Origin: a virus
Length of the DNA stretch: 27,361 nucleotides
Virus record (IMG/VR): IMGVR_UViG_3300042549_001025
Location: 1-27,361 of that record
Strand: one strand, 5' to 3'
Of this stretch, positions 17,301 to 23,901 are shown in pieces. The notes beneath the pieces were generated by a model. That model searched no databases and was not told the DNA's origin. It saw only the letters and a program-made list of their open reading frames with translations. How positions within the stretch are numbered: the stretch's first letter is position 1; each line of letters begins with the position of its first letter. A program made the position numbers and the translations under genes.

Positions 17301-17598
17301 ATCCCGCGAGAAGGTTGGCCGCGCCAACACCACGCTGAACGAGCTGATGAAGACCGATCTGGACAAAGCCGCCACGTATGCTGAGGAGCATGCAGACGAG
17401 CTGATGCTGGAGTCGGCAGTCAACTCAACGCTGGAACAGCTGGAGCGCACCCGGGCCTACAAGAAGTACCTGAACAGCCCGCTCGGCGCAGAAGCCATGT
17501 CGAAGGAAGAGCGCGAAGCGTCCATCAAAGAAGTCCGGCAGATGGAGATCGACCTCACTGGCTGGCTGCGCGAGGCGAAGACCGCGGTACGTCAGTAA
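11317..17598 (+). CDS. Giant polyvalent virion protein with zincin HELGH motif
   Basis: This 2093-residue protein starts at ATG 11317 with GAGG seven bases upstream. Residues 1-35 are a short module (YTVALPDGRTVEFPDDLPKD), and 45-250 contain Gly/Ala-rich membrane-like helices. Residues 255-840 are mostly Pro/Ala/Glu linkers with small helical islands. A zincin-type H1061-E-L-G-H1065 motif is followed by E1144 in GFNEWFAD, a candidate third zinc ligand, pointing to a metalloprotease-like domain. The helical C-terminal half (about 1230-2090, with GYVPFDRIDDF and ALPPFALKQVTDDVQRA) resembles the 'large polyvalent protein' domains of phages. Such proteins are packaged and injected with the genome. 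Protease activity is not proven. A second gene is nested in another frame at codons 551-629. Confidence 0.75.
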   Translation: MAYTVALPDGRTVEFPDDLPKDKAAAIIRRQFPELGAPETTALGQVKEGFKGLVPGAIGLLEGAATGASALLPEDMEKSAREKIKSVATAAKSPFAAAPGYEDTVGRKLGEAVGSTAPFLLAGPLGLAGRVGAVGLGVGAGAGEARTRAEESGATGDQRGTATALGMIPGALEAFAPLRILSRIPTASKAAGVEAVKRALFAGGEEAAQEAASGFAQNLIARGIYKPEQALIEGLGEQAAYGGATGAIVQGLMDLALGRRARGAQTTPGETPPAAQPGTQGTMFTEEEMGKPVRARAEPAATMPELMAERDALRAEAPTPETQARIDAITQKLTTAEGQQDLGLDYQREYVDMVQERERLTQQPQTPEVKARLAELGEQMALYTQSDIESIRAEKEGQVAAAQADAKARKKFPALAGAPDLLTQSDEVKARTQSDLFGGEPAPLPAAKTPEAPTGPTPVPPYTRKGEYQYKLPLRGGEVVEPFTLQNVMDTGIAPSTTKGWFEKNVVGKTQSEVQALVDKDPTLLGGNGKRAKILRELLAPQSAPFKEAPSVKPTPTETPAAEQRDEPRAGEPSVGVPSEPAAPVVSEPGAGVPGAAAEPVTPDGRGLVPAGRPAVQGDETQGAEPTAVTAEAEPTPAPVVEPTPPAEAAPQSYEQSPVIAALAKAKTKAQLESALDEIARIRRNPAHPEHEAVNAFLADALAAPGFEPMFAAALDRTRPRQVPTEPKSTTDGLEKKPRATKPIRAVPAAFFEPVGVDRRTGKVVRGKQMLMQPIDDKRAAEYLKAKEQADEGDTTDLMALFEEIENEGETPDTQGALFDDDGNVTKEGAATAPLKATKAKPAAAKPASAPAQPTSVAPTKEITQTADGWGGEVLFFDGNVGIIKRPNPRSGELQYIPIQADGTYSQNLLNGVQTVDNLQAAGTSKVFSPAEMATLTAQTADFKAKETAAEAKFPDGPFTGAASNVVAGNSVDPRYTNYLTALMKSMGLGDIRVYLYHSADVAGNADKLHIHGSYYPIMARGTADKSQKGGTRSIGPEGKDFMLFINDNMSEAETLEILSHELGHMIQEIAFNNAPANVQAAIKDAHDDWLNSLKGKTVGDLVESLRNRSAAELTIRESGPGAMQMPISQLTAKNRNYWLGFNEWFADNVSRWATTADKPLTITEKFFSKVGQMMRDLVAVVTGRKYPPQKVVADFLDKMGPGSGDAWMAKAQVPVGKVQPLQNAVTYTTEQLIDSMGPMEAQEKPMLRKVIDGYKDQTEVGYAVKFRTQVADSAATIEHRLREQFDGAVKDKLGKFNPMGLYRQAQDYSKMLLEYLQVGAMSKEAATGLWKVKADANVRPPVEVYAMIDKWAAKNGYSRERGTQIASRILEGVRLDAMRTSNKNDGTSFLLHLKDNEIDQLVREYKADPELQAMSKAMDEARLAMVDNMIAVGRLSAEQGQLWKDAAGYVPFDRIDDFATSFSKIKKISNKGLAQVGKLPELVGSINRPVGNVFDNYLNTLGWMVGQTLKTDGTVQTLRSLEDAGHAKFIGRSPQGKDNVVGMYVKGEMMYWEVPSKYDVLAFKDLNPPKAKWLQVLGQASNVLRKAVTALPPFALKQVTDDVQRAIMTSGVKNPGALLRMTLSNFGGLALAELRGIQHPTVKQFGALGLTGEYDFQQGKPAASVLKDLGYKPRGKFETLLHRLDGITRASDLAVRKAIFDQTMKESQGDELLAQTRAREFINFRRRGASDFVGAMVTTIPFFNAYIQGMDVLYRAASGKDSSSSVGRAQARRMFWSRAAIAMTLSSLYALGAGDDEDYQEMDLRTRDSNWILPGGFKLPVPSELGALFKVVPERVVEYMRRQGTPEEQTAWEATRTALTYIMEQYVGRTVPVPQGVKPLLEAWTNYSFFTGRELEGIYQKQQDPSLRRASNTSELAIAISEFSRDVIGVDKVSPIMIDNALNGYFGSSAGLLVAMTDSLLNPTRVDRPLHKYALVSNYMYDPVGTRRMTEFYESREKVGRANTTLNELMKTDLDKAATYAEEHADELMLESAVNSTLEQLERTRAYKKYLNSPLGAEAMSKEEREASIKEVRQMEIDLTGWLREAKTAVRQ
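12955..12961 (+). promoter_or_regulatory. Perfect Shine-Dalgarno site inside the giant virion gene
   Basis: The sequence AAGGAGG is fully complementary to the anti-SD of 16S rRNA. It stands six bases before a GTG (12968) in the +1 frame relative to the host gene. It has no use for the host frame, where the bases simply encode part of F-K-E-A. Its strength and exact spacing decide the start of the nested gene. Confidence 0.65.
12968..13204 (+). CDS. Nested overlapping gene, 78-residue unknown protein
   Basis: This frame lies wholly within the 2093-residue gene, shifted +1. GTG 12968 follows AAGGAGG at six bases, and the stop is TAA at 13202-13204. The product starts SNRPLPRR, has MSPELVSQAWEFLVSLQP (residues 16-33), a Pro/Glu linker (PSFLNPEPEFPEPP), and an ordered-looking helical end LTDADWYLLDGLL followed by REMKLKEQSPLQ. 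Of 78 codons about 68 end in G or C (hand count), while only about 31 of 79 host-frame codons do over the same stretch. The host protein there is a low-complexity Pro/Ala/Glu linker. Short phage proteins ending in a similar DW..L..LL..-SPL pattern seem familiar, but I cannot name the family. An internal ATG at 13013 is a weaker alternative start. Confidence 0.65.
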   Translation: MSNRPLPRRLQLSSEMSPELVSQAWEFLVSLQPPSFLNPEPEFPEPPQNLSHLTDADWYLLDGLLCREMKLKEQSPLQ

Positions 17599-17801
17599 AC
17601 CCGCCACACGCGGACGCCGTAGCGTCCGTACTCACAGCGGTTGCGCACCTGCAGCTGTATTCCCAGATACCGGGCGTACGGCTGCAGTGCCTCGAACGCT
17701 TGCTTCTTGGTTGCCGTGGTTGGCAGGAAGAAGGACGCCCCGAGGGACAGGTGGTCCCACAGGATGAAGTAGTCCACCCCGTGCAGGGTGAACAGCCTCA
17801 C
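17592..17801 (-). CDS. Small conserved-looking protein at the end of the replication block
   Basis: The preferred start is GTG at 17801, four bases after the stop of the PrimPol gene, giving 69 residues (V-R-L-F-T-L-H-G-V-D-Y-F-I-L-W). An ATG at 17888 is in frame but would overlap the PrimPol gene by 83 bases. GAGG is present, though only two bases from the GTG, so translation is probably coupled to the upstream gene. The product has an ordered pattern: YFILWDHLSLGASFFLP, a helical TKKQAFEALQPYARYLG, then strands ending GVRVWRVY. Small phage proteins with a 'WD-F-G-SFF-P' core are familiar but of unknown function. Its last seven bases overlap the convergent giant virion gene. Confidence 0.6.
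   Translation of the reverse strand: MRLFTLHGVDYFILWDHLSLGASFFLPTTATKKQAFEALQPYARYLGIQLQVRNRCEYGRYGVRVWRVY
17611..17628. terminator. Possible bidirectional hairpin at the convergent junction
   Basis: CGGACGC-CGTA-GCGTCCG forms a perfect 7-bp stem with a 4-base loop, 13 bases after the stop of the plus-strand block and inside the last codons of the minus-strand block. No U-tract follows on either strand, so it is at best a weak or factor-dependent terminator. A stem of this size could also arise by chance. Confidence 0.3.
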
Positions 17802-17805
17802 GTCC

Positions 17806-20640
17806 TCAGACGGCGGGGGTAGTGAACGCCGTCTCGTCGATGCCAATGGCGTCTCCGTCAAACACGTAGCATCGGATGGCGATACCACTCAGCCCACCCA
17901 CCGCGCCAGCACCCAAACGTGTCGGGTGTGACTTGCCGTCGTGCTTCATGTACCGCGCTTGGTTCAGCCGCGCGATGCTGTCCTTGACGTCCACCTGCCG
18001 CATGGAGAAGAACCTGCGGAACTCCGCCACAGAAATGGCCAGCTCGCGAGTCTCCGGGTCGTAGCGCATACGCAGGGTGCCCTTCGGTGTGACTGCAGGG
18101 CGCTCAGGCAAACCTCCGGGCGGTGTGAATGGTGCCACCAACGCGTTGTTCACGTTCTCGTTGATGAACGCAGCCAGTGTCTCCTGAGCCACGGTAGTGG
18201 GGTCGCCAATGTCGGCCTTGGTCGCTGCACGAATTTGCGTCACGGAGGCCAGCGCGTATTGGTAGACGTGCGAGATTTCAATGTCGTGCAGGCTCAGGCG
18301 GCGGCTTATCAGGGCCCCCACAAACGCGCAGGTCAGGATCGCGGAGTAGAAGCGATCGGACTGGTCCAACCCCAACTCGGCGTCGATCTTGGTCTGCATG
18401 TTGGCCAGTAGCGCGCGCACGCTGTCCATGTGCGCCATCACGTACTCGATGTAGATGGGCCCTGCCACACCGAAGTTGGTGTTGAGCTTGCCGAACACAG
18501 CGTCAATCTCCTGCTTCGTGGCACCTGTGTACTTGGGCACGGACAGCTCCAGCACGCGGCGCAGTTCGCCGTCAGCCGTGCTCTTGTATTGCTGCAGAAC
18601 GTCCGTCACCGAAGCGTTGCCGGAGGTCAGCGTGATGTTGCACCAGACCGTGTGGTTCGCCCGCATCTTGTTGGACTGGGACTCCATACGGTGCTTGCCC
18701 CGACCGGAGGTGAAGCCGTAGGCCATGTCCGACAAGACCTCTGCCTTCTCGTTCGTGATCTCGTCCACGGTGTAGATCAGGCTGTTGACCATGCCGAGCA
18801 TGTGCATCTTGGAGGCGTAGGTGTCCTCTTTCTTCATGAGCAGGTCGTCAGGGTGCCCGAAGATCGAGTTGGCCACCATCTGAGCAGTGGACTTGCCGGA
18901 GCCAGACCCGTTGTGCTTGAGGTGCACCATCGCGCCCTTGACCACGTTGCCTTCGATCAGGCGCAGCAGGGGGGAGCCAAAGCCAAAGAACAGTGCCAGT
19001 GCGTGCGGCTCAAGGCCGGGGCGGTTGTAGAAGTTGGCGATCTTCTTCCACTCTTCCAAGGAGCCGGTCGGTTTGAACGCGGCAGCCAGCTGACGTGTGC
19101 CACTGGCCGGAGGCGCCAGCTTGACGCCAGAGGCGGTGTATTCCAACTCACCAACGACGAAGCCCAGCAGGTCAGGAGTCCACCCCATCTGATTGCGGGT
19201 GCGGTTGGCTGCATACTGGGACTGCAGCTTACGAATTGCGGATGCGAAATAAGCCATAAGGACTTCCAATTTTTTACCGTAGGCGACGACACCGTTGCGC
19301 ACCAACAGGTCACGCAGCTTGTCCGTAGCGAACAGCGTGGTGACTGGGGCGAAGAACCGGCGCACACCATCTTTGCGCATGTGCAAGTTGATGCCAACCA
19401 TCTCACCGTCACCGCTGTCATGCTCGTCGGAATCGAAGAAGCGTTCTGTCAGATATAGGTCGTCTGGGTAGACTTCAACCTCAACGTCGTCACCGTCTTT
19501 GTCCCTGTCCTTGCGGAACACCCCACCGTTCACACCACGGAAGTATGGGAACGGGTAGGTCGGAATTGCCAAGGCCACGACCGGCGAGTCCTCGTCTTCG
19601 TCCTTTTCGATCACGTAGTGGTCGTCCGTGACGGGTGCTTCCTCCACGATCTTGCCGATCAGGATTGGGCTGCTGATAGTTTGCTTGCAACCCTTGCAAC
19701 CCTCGTGGTAGTTGTCCTTGTACCACTGGCAGGTGTACGGGCCCTTGGTCTCGGCAGCTTTGGCTTCGGTGTTCTCAGCCGCGTAGCCGGGGTGGGCTTG
19801 GGACAGCTTGTGGATTGCGGTCGCGCCATCTTCGCAACGAATTGCGATCGACAGGGCTGCGCGCCACAGGGGCTCTTCCAAGTTGGCGGCGTCCACCAGC
19901 GCGTGCTTGATCTGGTTGCAGCCTGTGCCGTTGATGCTGCGTGTTGCCACGCGGGAGAACATGCACTTGGGGAACTCCCCACCTGCCACCTCACGGGTCG
20001 AGGCATCCATGCCGTACGCTTTGGCCGCTGACAAATCAACGGGCGCATGAGGCAGCAGCTCAACGAACGATTTAAGATCAGTCGGCTGACCTTGTGCAAC
20101 GATCTGTACGGGCCGCTGTTGGCCACCCTTGAAGTTGTGCGTACCGGGGATGCGCAGAATACGCGCCGCGTCAGCAGTCACCGCAGGGTCTGCATGCAGG
20201 TTGTGCTGGGTGCACAAACGCTTGAGTGATTTTGCGTGCGGTATCCAGTCGGATACAGCTACGTCTTCTGTGAGCGGCCAATACACATGCAGGCCGCCGC
20301 CTGAGTTGACAACAGTGGGGCTTGGGAGCCCGGTGTCTTTGATGAATACGGAAAGTGCCTGTGCCGCAGCGGGCTGGTCAGCGTATGGCTTACCTGTGCC
20401 GCAGTCCAGATCGAGGAAGAACGACCGCAGAAATGCAGCGTTATCAACCTTACGGCTTGAGTCGTCATTGAATGTGGCCAGCGCAAAATACGCATCCACA
20501 CCAGCAGCATCAAGCCCAACACCAACAGAATCAACGTCATCAATCGTGGGTTGGAACGATTGCTTGACTACACCGGACCGGATTCCCACCGTGCAGTATG
20601 CGCCCTGTGTGGGCAGAACGGATTCGAGAAAGTCAGTCAC
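17806..20640 (-). CDS. PrimPol (archaeo-eukaryotic primase) fused to a superfamily helicase/ATPase
   Basis: This 944-residue protein starts at GTG 20640 (GAGG four bases upstream). Residues 1-190 form an AEP/PrimPol domain: FFLDLDC with D77 and D79 as metal ligands, NSGGGLHVYW (H118) as the nucleotide-binding motif, and AARILRIPGTHNFK (159-171) as the third motif. C304, C315 and C318 (GPYTC…CKGCK) suggest a zinc-binding insertion. The C-terminal half is a DUF927-like ATPase with Walker A GSGSGKST (578-585) and Walker B-like IYTVDE (D626, E627). It should make primers and unwind DNA for the family A polymerase encoded upstream. A terminator lies directly before this gene. The primase call is strong, the helicase class is less certain. 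Confidence 0.85.
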   Translation of the reverse strand: MTDFLESVLPTQGAYCTVGIRSGVVKQSFQPTIDDVDSVGVGLDAAGVDAYFALATFNDDSSRKVDNAAFLRSFFLDLDCGTGKPYADQPAAAQALSVFIKDTGLPSPTVVNSGGGLHVYWPLTEDVAVSDWIPHAKSLKRLCTQHNLHADPAVTADAARILRIPGTHNFKGGQQRPVQIVAQGQPTDLKSFVELLPHAPVDLSAAKAYGMDASTREVAGGEFPKCMFSRVATRSINGTGCNQIKHALVDAANLEEPLWRAALSIAIRCEDGATAIHKLSQAHPGYAAENTEAKAAETKGPYTCQWYKDNYHEGCKGCKQTISSPILIGKIVEEAPVTDDHYVIEKDEDEDSPVVALAIPTYPFPYFRGVNGGVFRKDRDKDGDDVEVEVYPDDLYLTERFFDSDEHDSGDGEMVGINLHMRKDGVRRFFAPVTTLFATDKLRDLLVRNGVVAYGKKLEVLMAYFASAIRKLQSQYAANRTRNQMGWTPDLLGFVVGELEYTASGVKLAPPASGTRQLAAAFKPTGSLEEWKKIANFYNRPGLEPHALALFFGFGSPLLRLIEGNVVKGAMVHLKHNGSGSGKSTAQMVANSIFGHPDDLLMKKEDTYASKMHMLGMVNSLIYTVDEITNEKAEVLSDMAYGFTSGRGKHRMESQSNKMRANHTVWCNITLTSGNASVTDVLQQYKSTADGELRRVLELSVPKYTGATKQEIDAVFGKLNTNFGVAGPIYIEYVMAHMDSVRALLANMQTKIDAELGLDQSDRFYSAILTCAFVGALISRRLSLHDIEISHVYQYALASVTQIRAATKADIGDPTTVAQETLAAFINENVNNALVAPFTPPGGLPERPAVTPKGTLRMRYDPETRELAISVAEFRRFFSMRQVDVKDSIARLNQARYMKHDGKSHPTRLGAGAVGGLSGIAIRCYVFDGDAIGIDETAFTTPAV

Positions 20641-20663
20641 AAAACCTCGCGGGTAACTGGGAT

Positions 20664-20696
20664 AAAAAAGGGGGCGGCAGGAAGACCCGCCGCCCC
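20664..20696 (-). terminator. Strong intrinsic terminator between the HTH and PrimPol genes
   Basis: Reading the minus strand, GGGGCGGC, a 10-base loop and GCCGCCCC form an 8-bp all-GC stem, followed after one C by six T. It sits 12 bases past the HTH stop and ends 24 bases before the PrimPol GTG. Only minus-strand RNA would have the U-tract. It would end the Gp157/SSB/HTH transcript or act as an attenuator for PrimPol. Confidence 0.8.
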
Positions 20697-20707
20697 ACCG
20701 GGCGCGA

Positions 20708-20956
20708 TCACTTACGCTTGGACAAGCGCGTTGTGATCTTTGGAATCAGAGCCCGATACCGAGGGCTTGGTGCAGTCTTCCCTGTCATCCAGTTGTAGAT
20801 GGTCGCCCGCGTCACACCGAGCAGCTCCGCCACTTCCGTGACGGGGATGTTCTTCTCGATGCAAACGTCAGCCAGCTGCAAAACAGCTGATGGCTGATCG
20901 GCTTCTTCCACCTTGCGGATGAATAGGGAGTCATACCCCCGGGTTCGATCACTCAT
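20708..20956 (-). CDS. Small HTH DNA-binding regulator
   Basis: This 82-residue protein starts at ATG 20956 and overlaps the SSB-like gene by eight bases. Residues 38-60 (IPVTEVAELLGVTRATIYNW followed by MTGK) are a clear helix-turn-helix: the turn GVTR is followed by recognition helix ATIYNWMTG, the pattern of Cro/XRE- or transposase-like small regulators. The end is strongly basic (RLSKRK). It is the last gene of the unit that begins at the promoter near 22302 and is followed by an intrinsic terminator, so autoregulation of that unit or control of replication genes is plausible. The operator is not identified. Confidence 0.8.
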   Translation of the reverse strand: MSDRTRGYDSLFIRKVEEADQPSAVLQLADVCIEKNIPVTEVAELLGVTRATIYNWMTGKTAPSPRYRALIPKITTRLSKRK

Positions 20957-21857
20957 CGTCAGTTGCCCAATCGCTCAGAATATCCGTCACGTTCTTGGTC
21001 GCTGCAGGAGTTGCCTCAGCCTTTGGCTTGGCAGCGCGCTTGGTAGGCTCGGCCACTTCCTCAGCTTGCACTTTCTCTACGGCTTCTTCCTTTGCAGGGA
21101 TGTCAGCATCTTTAAACGCAGCAGGCAGCGCCGTTTGCTTCTCAGTCTTGCTTGGCACCATCTTGAACTCGACAGCTTGCATGGCGTCTTCGGTCTGGCT
21201 CTGGGCCTTGGCCAGCTCCCACTCGCTACGCTCCAGAGGACGTACCGCGCGGAACTTCAGGACAGGCACCGCCTCAGCAGTGTCGAAGCGGGCTTCGGTC
21301 ACAACGCCAGTGATTGGGATGCCGTGGCCGGACAGGAACTTGCCGTAGGCTTGCAGGGGCATCTTGTCACCGTCAGCCTTGCCGAAGTAGGACTTGGCGG
21401 GCACCGACAGGCGGTAGATGTTGCCACCAATGTCGTTCTCCAACGCCACAGCCAAACGCTTGCTGTAACGGCAGGCGCGGGACTTGCCATCGCCGGAGCC
21501 TTCGATGTTCTGAGGGCAGGTAGCGCAGGTCTTGCCTTGTGGGTTTGGCACTTCTTCGTTGGGCACCACGCCTTCGGCCGACCAGCATGCTGGCTTGATG
21601 TCTTTGCCTTCTTCATACTTGTCCGCGTAGAACGTGCGGGACACACCCTTACCGGCAGAGATCACCACGATGTTCATGGAGCGCTCTTCGTTCTTTGCGA
21701 CTTCTTCACCACCAACCACCATGCGCCATACGCCGCCCTTGATGGAGATTTGTTTGCCGCCGGACGAGCCAGCGATGTCTTTGGTAGTTGCGTCAGATGC
21801 CTCACGCAAGTAGTCGGGGATAACGGAACCGGATTTGAAAAGTGTCATATTGCTCAT
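20949..21857 (-). CDS. Probable single-stranded DNA-binding protein
   Basis: This 302-residue protein starts at ATG 21857 with AAGGAA six bases upstream; an ATG three codons later is an alternative. Residues 35-220 look beta-rich and ordered (ISIKGGVWRMVVGG, RSMNIVVISAG, NIYRLSVPAKSYFG). Four cysteines at 91, 111, 114 and 129 (CWSAEG, CATC, RACRY) probably bind a metal. Residues 220-285 are a Lys/Ala/Glu linker, and the end is acidic with one aromatic residue (DILSDWATDDE), the form of C-terminal tail that phage and bacterial SSBs use to contact replication partners. The gene sits among replication genes. The SSB call rests on the tail and context, not on a recognised fold. Confidence 0.55.
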   Translation of the reverse strand: MSNMTLFKSGSVIPDYLREASDATTKDIAGSSGGKQISIKGGVWRMVVGGEEVAKNEERSMNIVVISAGKGVSRTFYADKYEEGKDIKPACWSAEGVVPNEEVPNPQGKTCATCPQNIEGSGDGKSRACRYSKRLAVALENDIGGNIYRLSVPAKSYFGKADGDKMPLQAYGKFLSGHGIPITGVVTEARFDTAEAVPVLKFRAVRPLERSEWELAKAQSQTEDAMQAVEFKMVPSKTEKQTALPAAFKDADIPAKEEAVEKVQAEEVAEPTKRAAKPKAEATPAATKNVTDILSDWATDDE

Positions 21858-21877
21858 GTTGATTTCCTTGGTTTGAT

Positions 21878-22264
21878 TTAACGGGCCCGAGTGACGGTGA
21901 CGGCGTAGCGGGAGTCTACGTTCATACCCTCAGGCAGTTTGTCAGGGTTCGCTTGCAAGAATTCCTTGAAGTTGGTCTGACTTACGCGACGCTCCAGAAG
22001 CTCTGGCACATCGTGTTCTTTTATGAAGCGGTACATGCTGTCCCAATCGGAAGTCCAGTACCGCGTCTTGACAGATCGCCGAAACGATCCGAATTGTGTT
22101 TTGCCGCCGTCTTGGCCTGTGGTCTTGCACAGCTCCAGCAGCTCTGTTTCGATGGTGCTCAGCTGCTCGTCGAGCGCAGCAATCTCAGCTTCCATCTCTT
22201 TGGTTTTTGCAGCCTTGGCATCACGAATCTTGATGTAGACCTGCACCAGTTTGTTTGCATCCAT
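21878..22264 (-). CDS. Gp157-like coiled-coil phage protein
   Basis: The protein has 128 residues. The front (MDANKLVQVYIKIRDAKAA) and an acidic coiled-coil (residues 15-47) are followed by a compact region containing YWTSDWDSMYRFIKEHDVPE and ELLERRVSQTNFKEFL, then PEGMNVDSRYAVTVTRAR. This order matches the siphovirus Gp157-like proteins as I recall them, whose function is not firmly established. The gene is the first in the unit downstream of the promoter at 22302-22329, with AGG seven bases before ATG 22264, and precedes the SSB-like gene by 20 bases. A role alongside ssDNA handling is inferred from this pairing. Confidence 0.65.
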   Translation of the reverse strand: MDANKLVQVYIKIRDAKAAKTKEMEAEIAALDEQLSTIETELLELCKTTGQDGGKTQFGSFRRSVKTRYWTSDWDSMYRFIKEHDVPELLERRVSQTNFKEFLQANPDKLPEGMNVDSRYAVTVTRAR

Positions 22265-22301
22265 GGGAGAACCTGTTTTGATTTACGTTGAACGAAATTA
22301 A

Positions 22302-22329
22302 ATTATACACTGTCAAATCTTCTCGTCAA
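22302..22329 (-). promoter_or_regulatory. Sigma70-type promoter for the Gp157-SSB-HTH unit
   Basis: On the minus strand TTGACG (22329-22324), 16 bases, then TATAAT (22307-22302), near consensus for sigma70. The -35 overlaps the last codons of the helicase gene. A second TTGACA begins 13 bases after the first, giving a TTGAC direct repeat. Transcription should begin near 22295, leaving a leader of about 30 bases before ATG 22264. The surrounding AT-rich patch stands out in GC-rich DNA. Confidence 0.75.
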
Positions 22330-23872
22330 GCTCTTGTTTGTACAAATCGACGAGGGCTTGGTGAAGATCGACCTTGCTTTGGAGCAAGGTGTACATGCGG
22401 CGCTCAACGGGGCTCCCCTGCAAGTGCGTGACTGTAACGCAGTTTTTCTGCCCCGCGCGGTGCGCCCGAGCGTTTGCTTGGATATAAATTTCCGTGGAGC
22501 TTACTGGACCCCACCACACCACCTGATTGGCGCGAGTAAGGGTAATCCCGTGTGCCGTAGCTTGCGGAACCATGACAAGAACCCGGGGGTCGTCCTCGGT
22601 TTGAAACTCCTTGATGATCTCCGCCCGCTTGCCAGCGGCCACGCCGCCGTGGATGGTTGCCGTGGTGTATCCCGCCTTGATGATGCGTTCGTTGAGCATC
22701 TCCAGCGTGTGCCGATACGGCACGAACACCAGCACCTTCTCGTTGGTGCCAGCGATCACATCAAGCAGCTCAGCTACGCGGTTGTCTACATCGAACTCCA
22801 CAACATCACGATCGTCTGTGTACACCGCGCCTTGGGAAATCTGCAGCAGCTTGTTGAGCATAGACGCGGCATTGACCGCCGTGACTTCTGCGCCTGCGGC
22901 GATGACTGCCATCTGTTTGCGAATCGCGTCGTAATACTTGGTCTGCTGCGGGGTAAGCGGCACCTCGCGTGTCGAGTACAGCATGTCAGGCAAGTCAAGA
23001 CACTCGGCCTTGGTGAACCGGATGGCGGGTTGCAACACTTGGTGCACGATCGCTTGCGCATCTTGACGCGGGGCCCATCGGTACTGCGAGAGCTTAATCA
23101 TCACTCGGTCACGAAACGCACCGAAGAACTTAGGCACTGCATCAGGGTTCACGAGCTTGGCCAAGCCATACGCATCGAGAGGTGACTGCGAGGCGGGCGT
23201 GCCCGTCATCATCCATAACCGGGTACTGGGCTTGACCAGCGCGGCCAAGCACTTCCAGCGTTCGGTCTGCACGGTCTTGATAGCGTTAGCCTCGTCCACA
23301 ATGATGAGATCGAAGCCGCCATTGACCAGCTCATCCGTAACGACTTTTACGCCGTCGAAGTTGATGATGACGAACTCGTACTTGCCAGCGATGACAGCTT
23401 GCCGCTGGGTGCGCGTGCCTTGGGCGATAGCCACTGTGCGGTGCATCACCGTCTTGAACAGGTCCGAGCGCCACGCGGTTTCCATGATGGACACGGGGCA
23501 CACCACCAGCACGCGCTTGACTTTGCCTTGCGTCATGAGATAGTCGGCAGCCCATGCAGCAGCAGAGGTCTTGCCGGTGCCCGCTTCGTTAAATACAAAG
23601 CAGCGAGGGTTGAGAGTCAGGAAGTCGGCCGTGGTTCGTTGGTGGTCGAATGGAGAGAACATGCCGGGCCACTTGTATCTGCCGCGGATGGGGCTGGGCA
23701 CGTCTTTGATACCCATGTTGCGTAGGAGTTGCACCTCGTCAAAGCCCCAGTTGACCAGCAGTTGGTCCACATCTCCGTTGGATGCAACGACCTTACTCTT
23801 GGGGATGATTGCAGTGATCTGCCCTGCTTTGCGCGTGTTGAACAGCAGTGCTTTGTCTTCGATGACTTGCAT
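22313..23872 (-). CDS. SNF2-type superfamily 2 DNA helicase/translocase
   Basis: This 519-residue protein has all SF2/SNF2 motifs: a Q-like FDHQR (Q78), motif I EAGTGKT (96-102), motif II IVDEAN (D193, E194), motif III MMTGTP (221-226) and motif VI QANARAHRAGQ (465-475), the last being a hallmark of the SNF2 group. It hydrolyses ATP to translocate on or remodel DNA and is common in phage replication/recombination blocks. The N-terminus MQVIEDKALLF looks natural, although no ribosome-binding site precedes ATG 23872. An intrinsic terminator stands 30 bases upstream, so this gene may need readthrough or its own weak promoter; no convincing one was found. Confidence 0.9.
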   Translation of the reverse strand: MQVIEDKALLFNTRKAGQITAIIPKSKVVASNGDVDQLLVNWGFDEVQLLRNMGIKDVPSPIRGRYKWPGMFSPFDHQRTTADFLTLNPRCFVFNEAGTGKTSAAAWAADYLMTQGKVKRVLVVCPVSIMETAWRSDLFKTVMHRTVAIAQGTRTQRQAVIAGKYEFVIINFDGVKVVTDELVNGGFDLIIVDEANAIKTVQTERWKCLAALVKPSTRLWMMTGTPASQSPLDAYGLAKLVNPDAVPKFFGAFRDRVMIKLSQYRWAPRQDAQAIVHQVLQPAIRFTKAECLDLPDMLYSTREVPLTPQQTKYYDAIRKQMAVIAAGAEVTAVNAASMLNKLLQISQGAVYTDDRDVVEFDVDNRVAELLDVIAGTNEKVLVFVPYRHTLEMLNERIIKAGYTTATIHGGVAAGKRAEIIKEFQTEDDPRVLVMVPQATAHGITLTRANQVVWWGPVSSTEIYIQANARAHRAGQKNCVTVTHLQGSPVERRMYTLLQSKVDLHQALVDLYKQELDEKI

Positions 23873-23901
23873 AAATTTTGAATAGAAAGAGTTGATAGAC
23901 G

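Noticed and set aside
18430-19458. Plus-strand open frame (342 codons) opposite the PrimPol gene
   Set aside because: The PrimPol frame carries clear catalytic motifs over this stretch. The antisense product is His/Leu/Val-rich low-quality sequence typical of a shadow.
20715-20728. CGCTTG-GA-CAAGCG dyad at the end of the HTH gene as an operator
   Set aside because: Several 6-bp dyads of this kind are expected by chance in 27 kb, and no second copy was noticed at the promoter near 22302.
20913-21881. Plus-strand open frame (322 codons) opposite the SSB-like gene
   Set aside because: Shadow of the minus-strand gene, which has a good SD, ordered sequence and gene overlaps on both sides.
22311-22316. 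TTGACA as the -35 for TATAAT at 22302-22307
   Set aside because: Only three bases separate them. The TTGACG 16 bases upstream of the -10 gives workable spacing.
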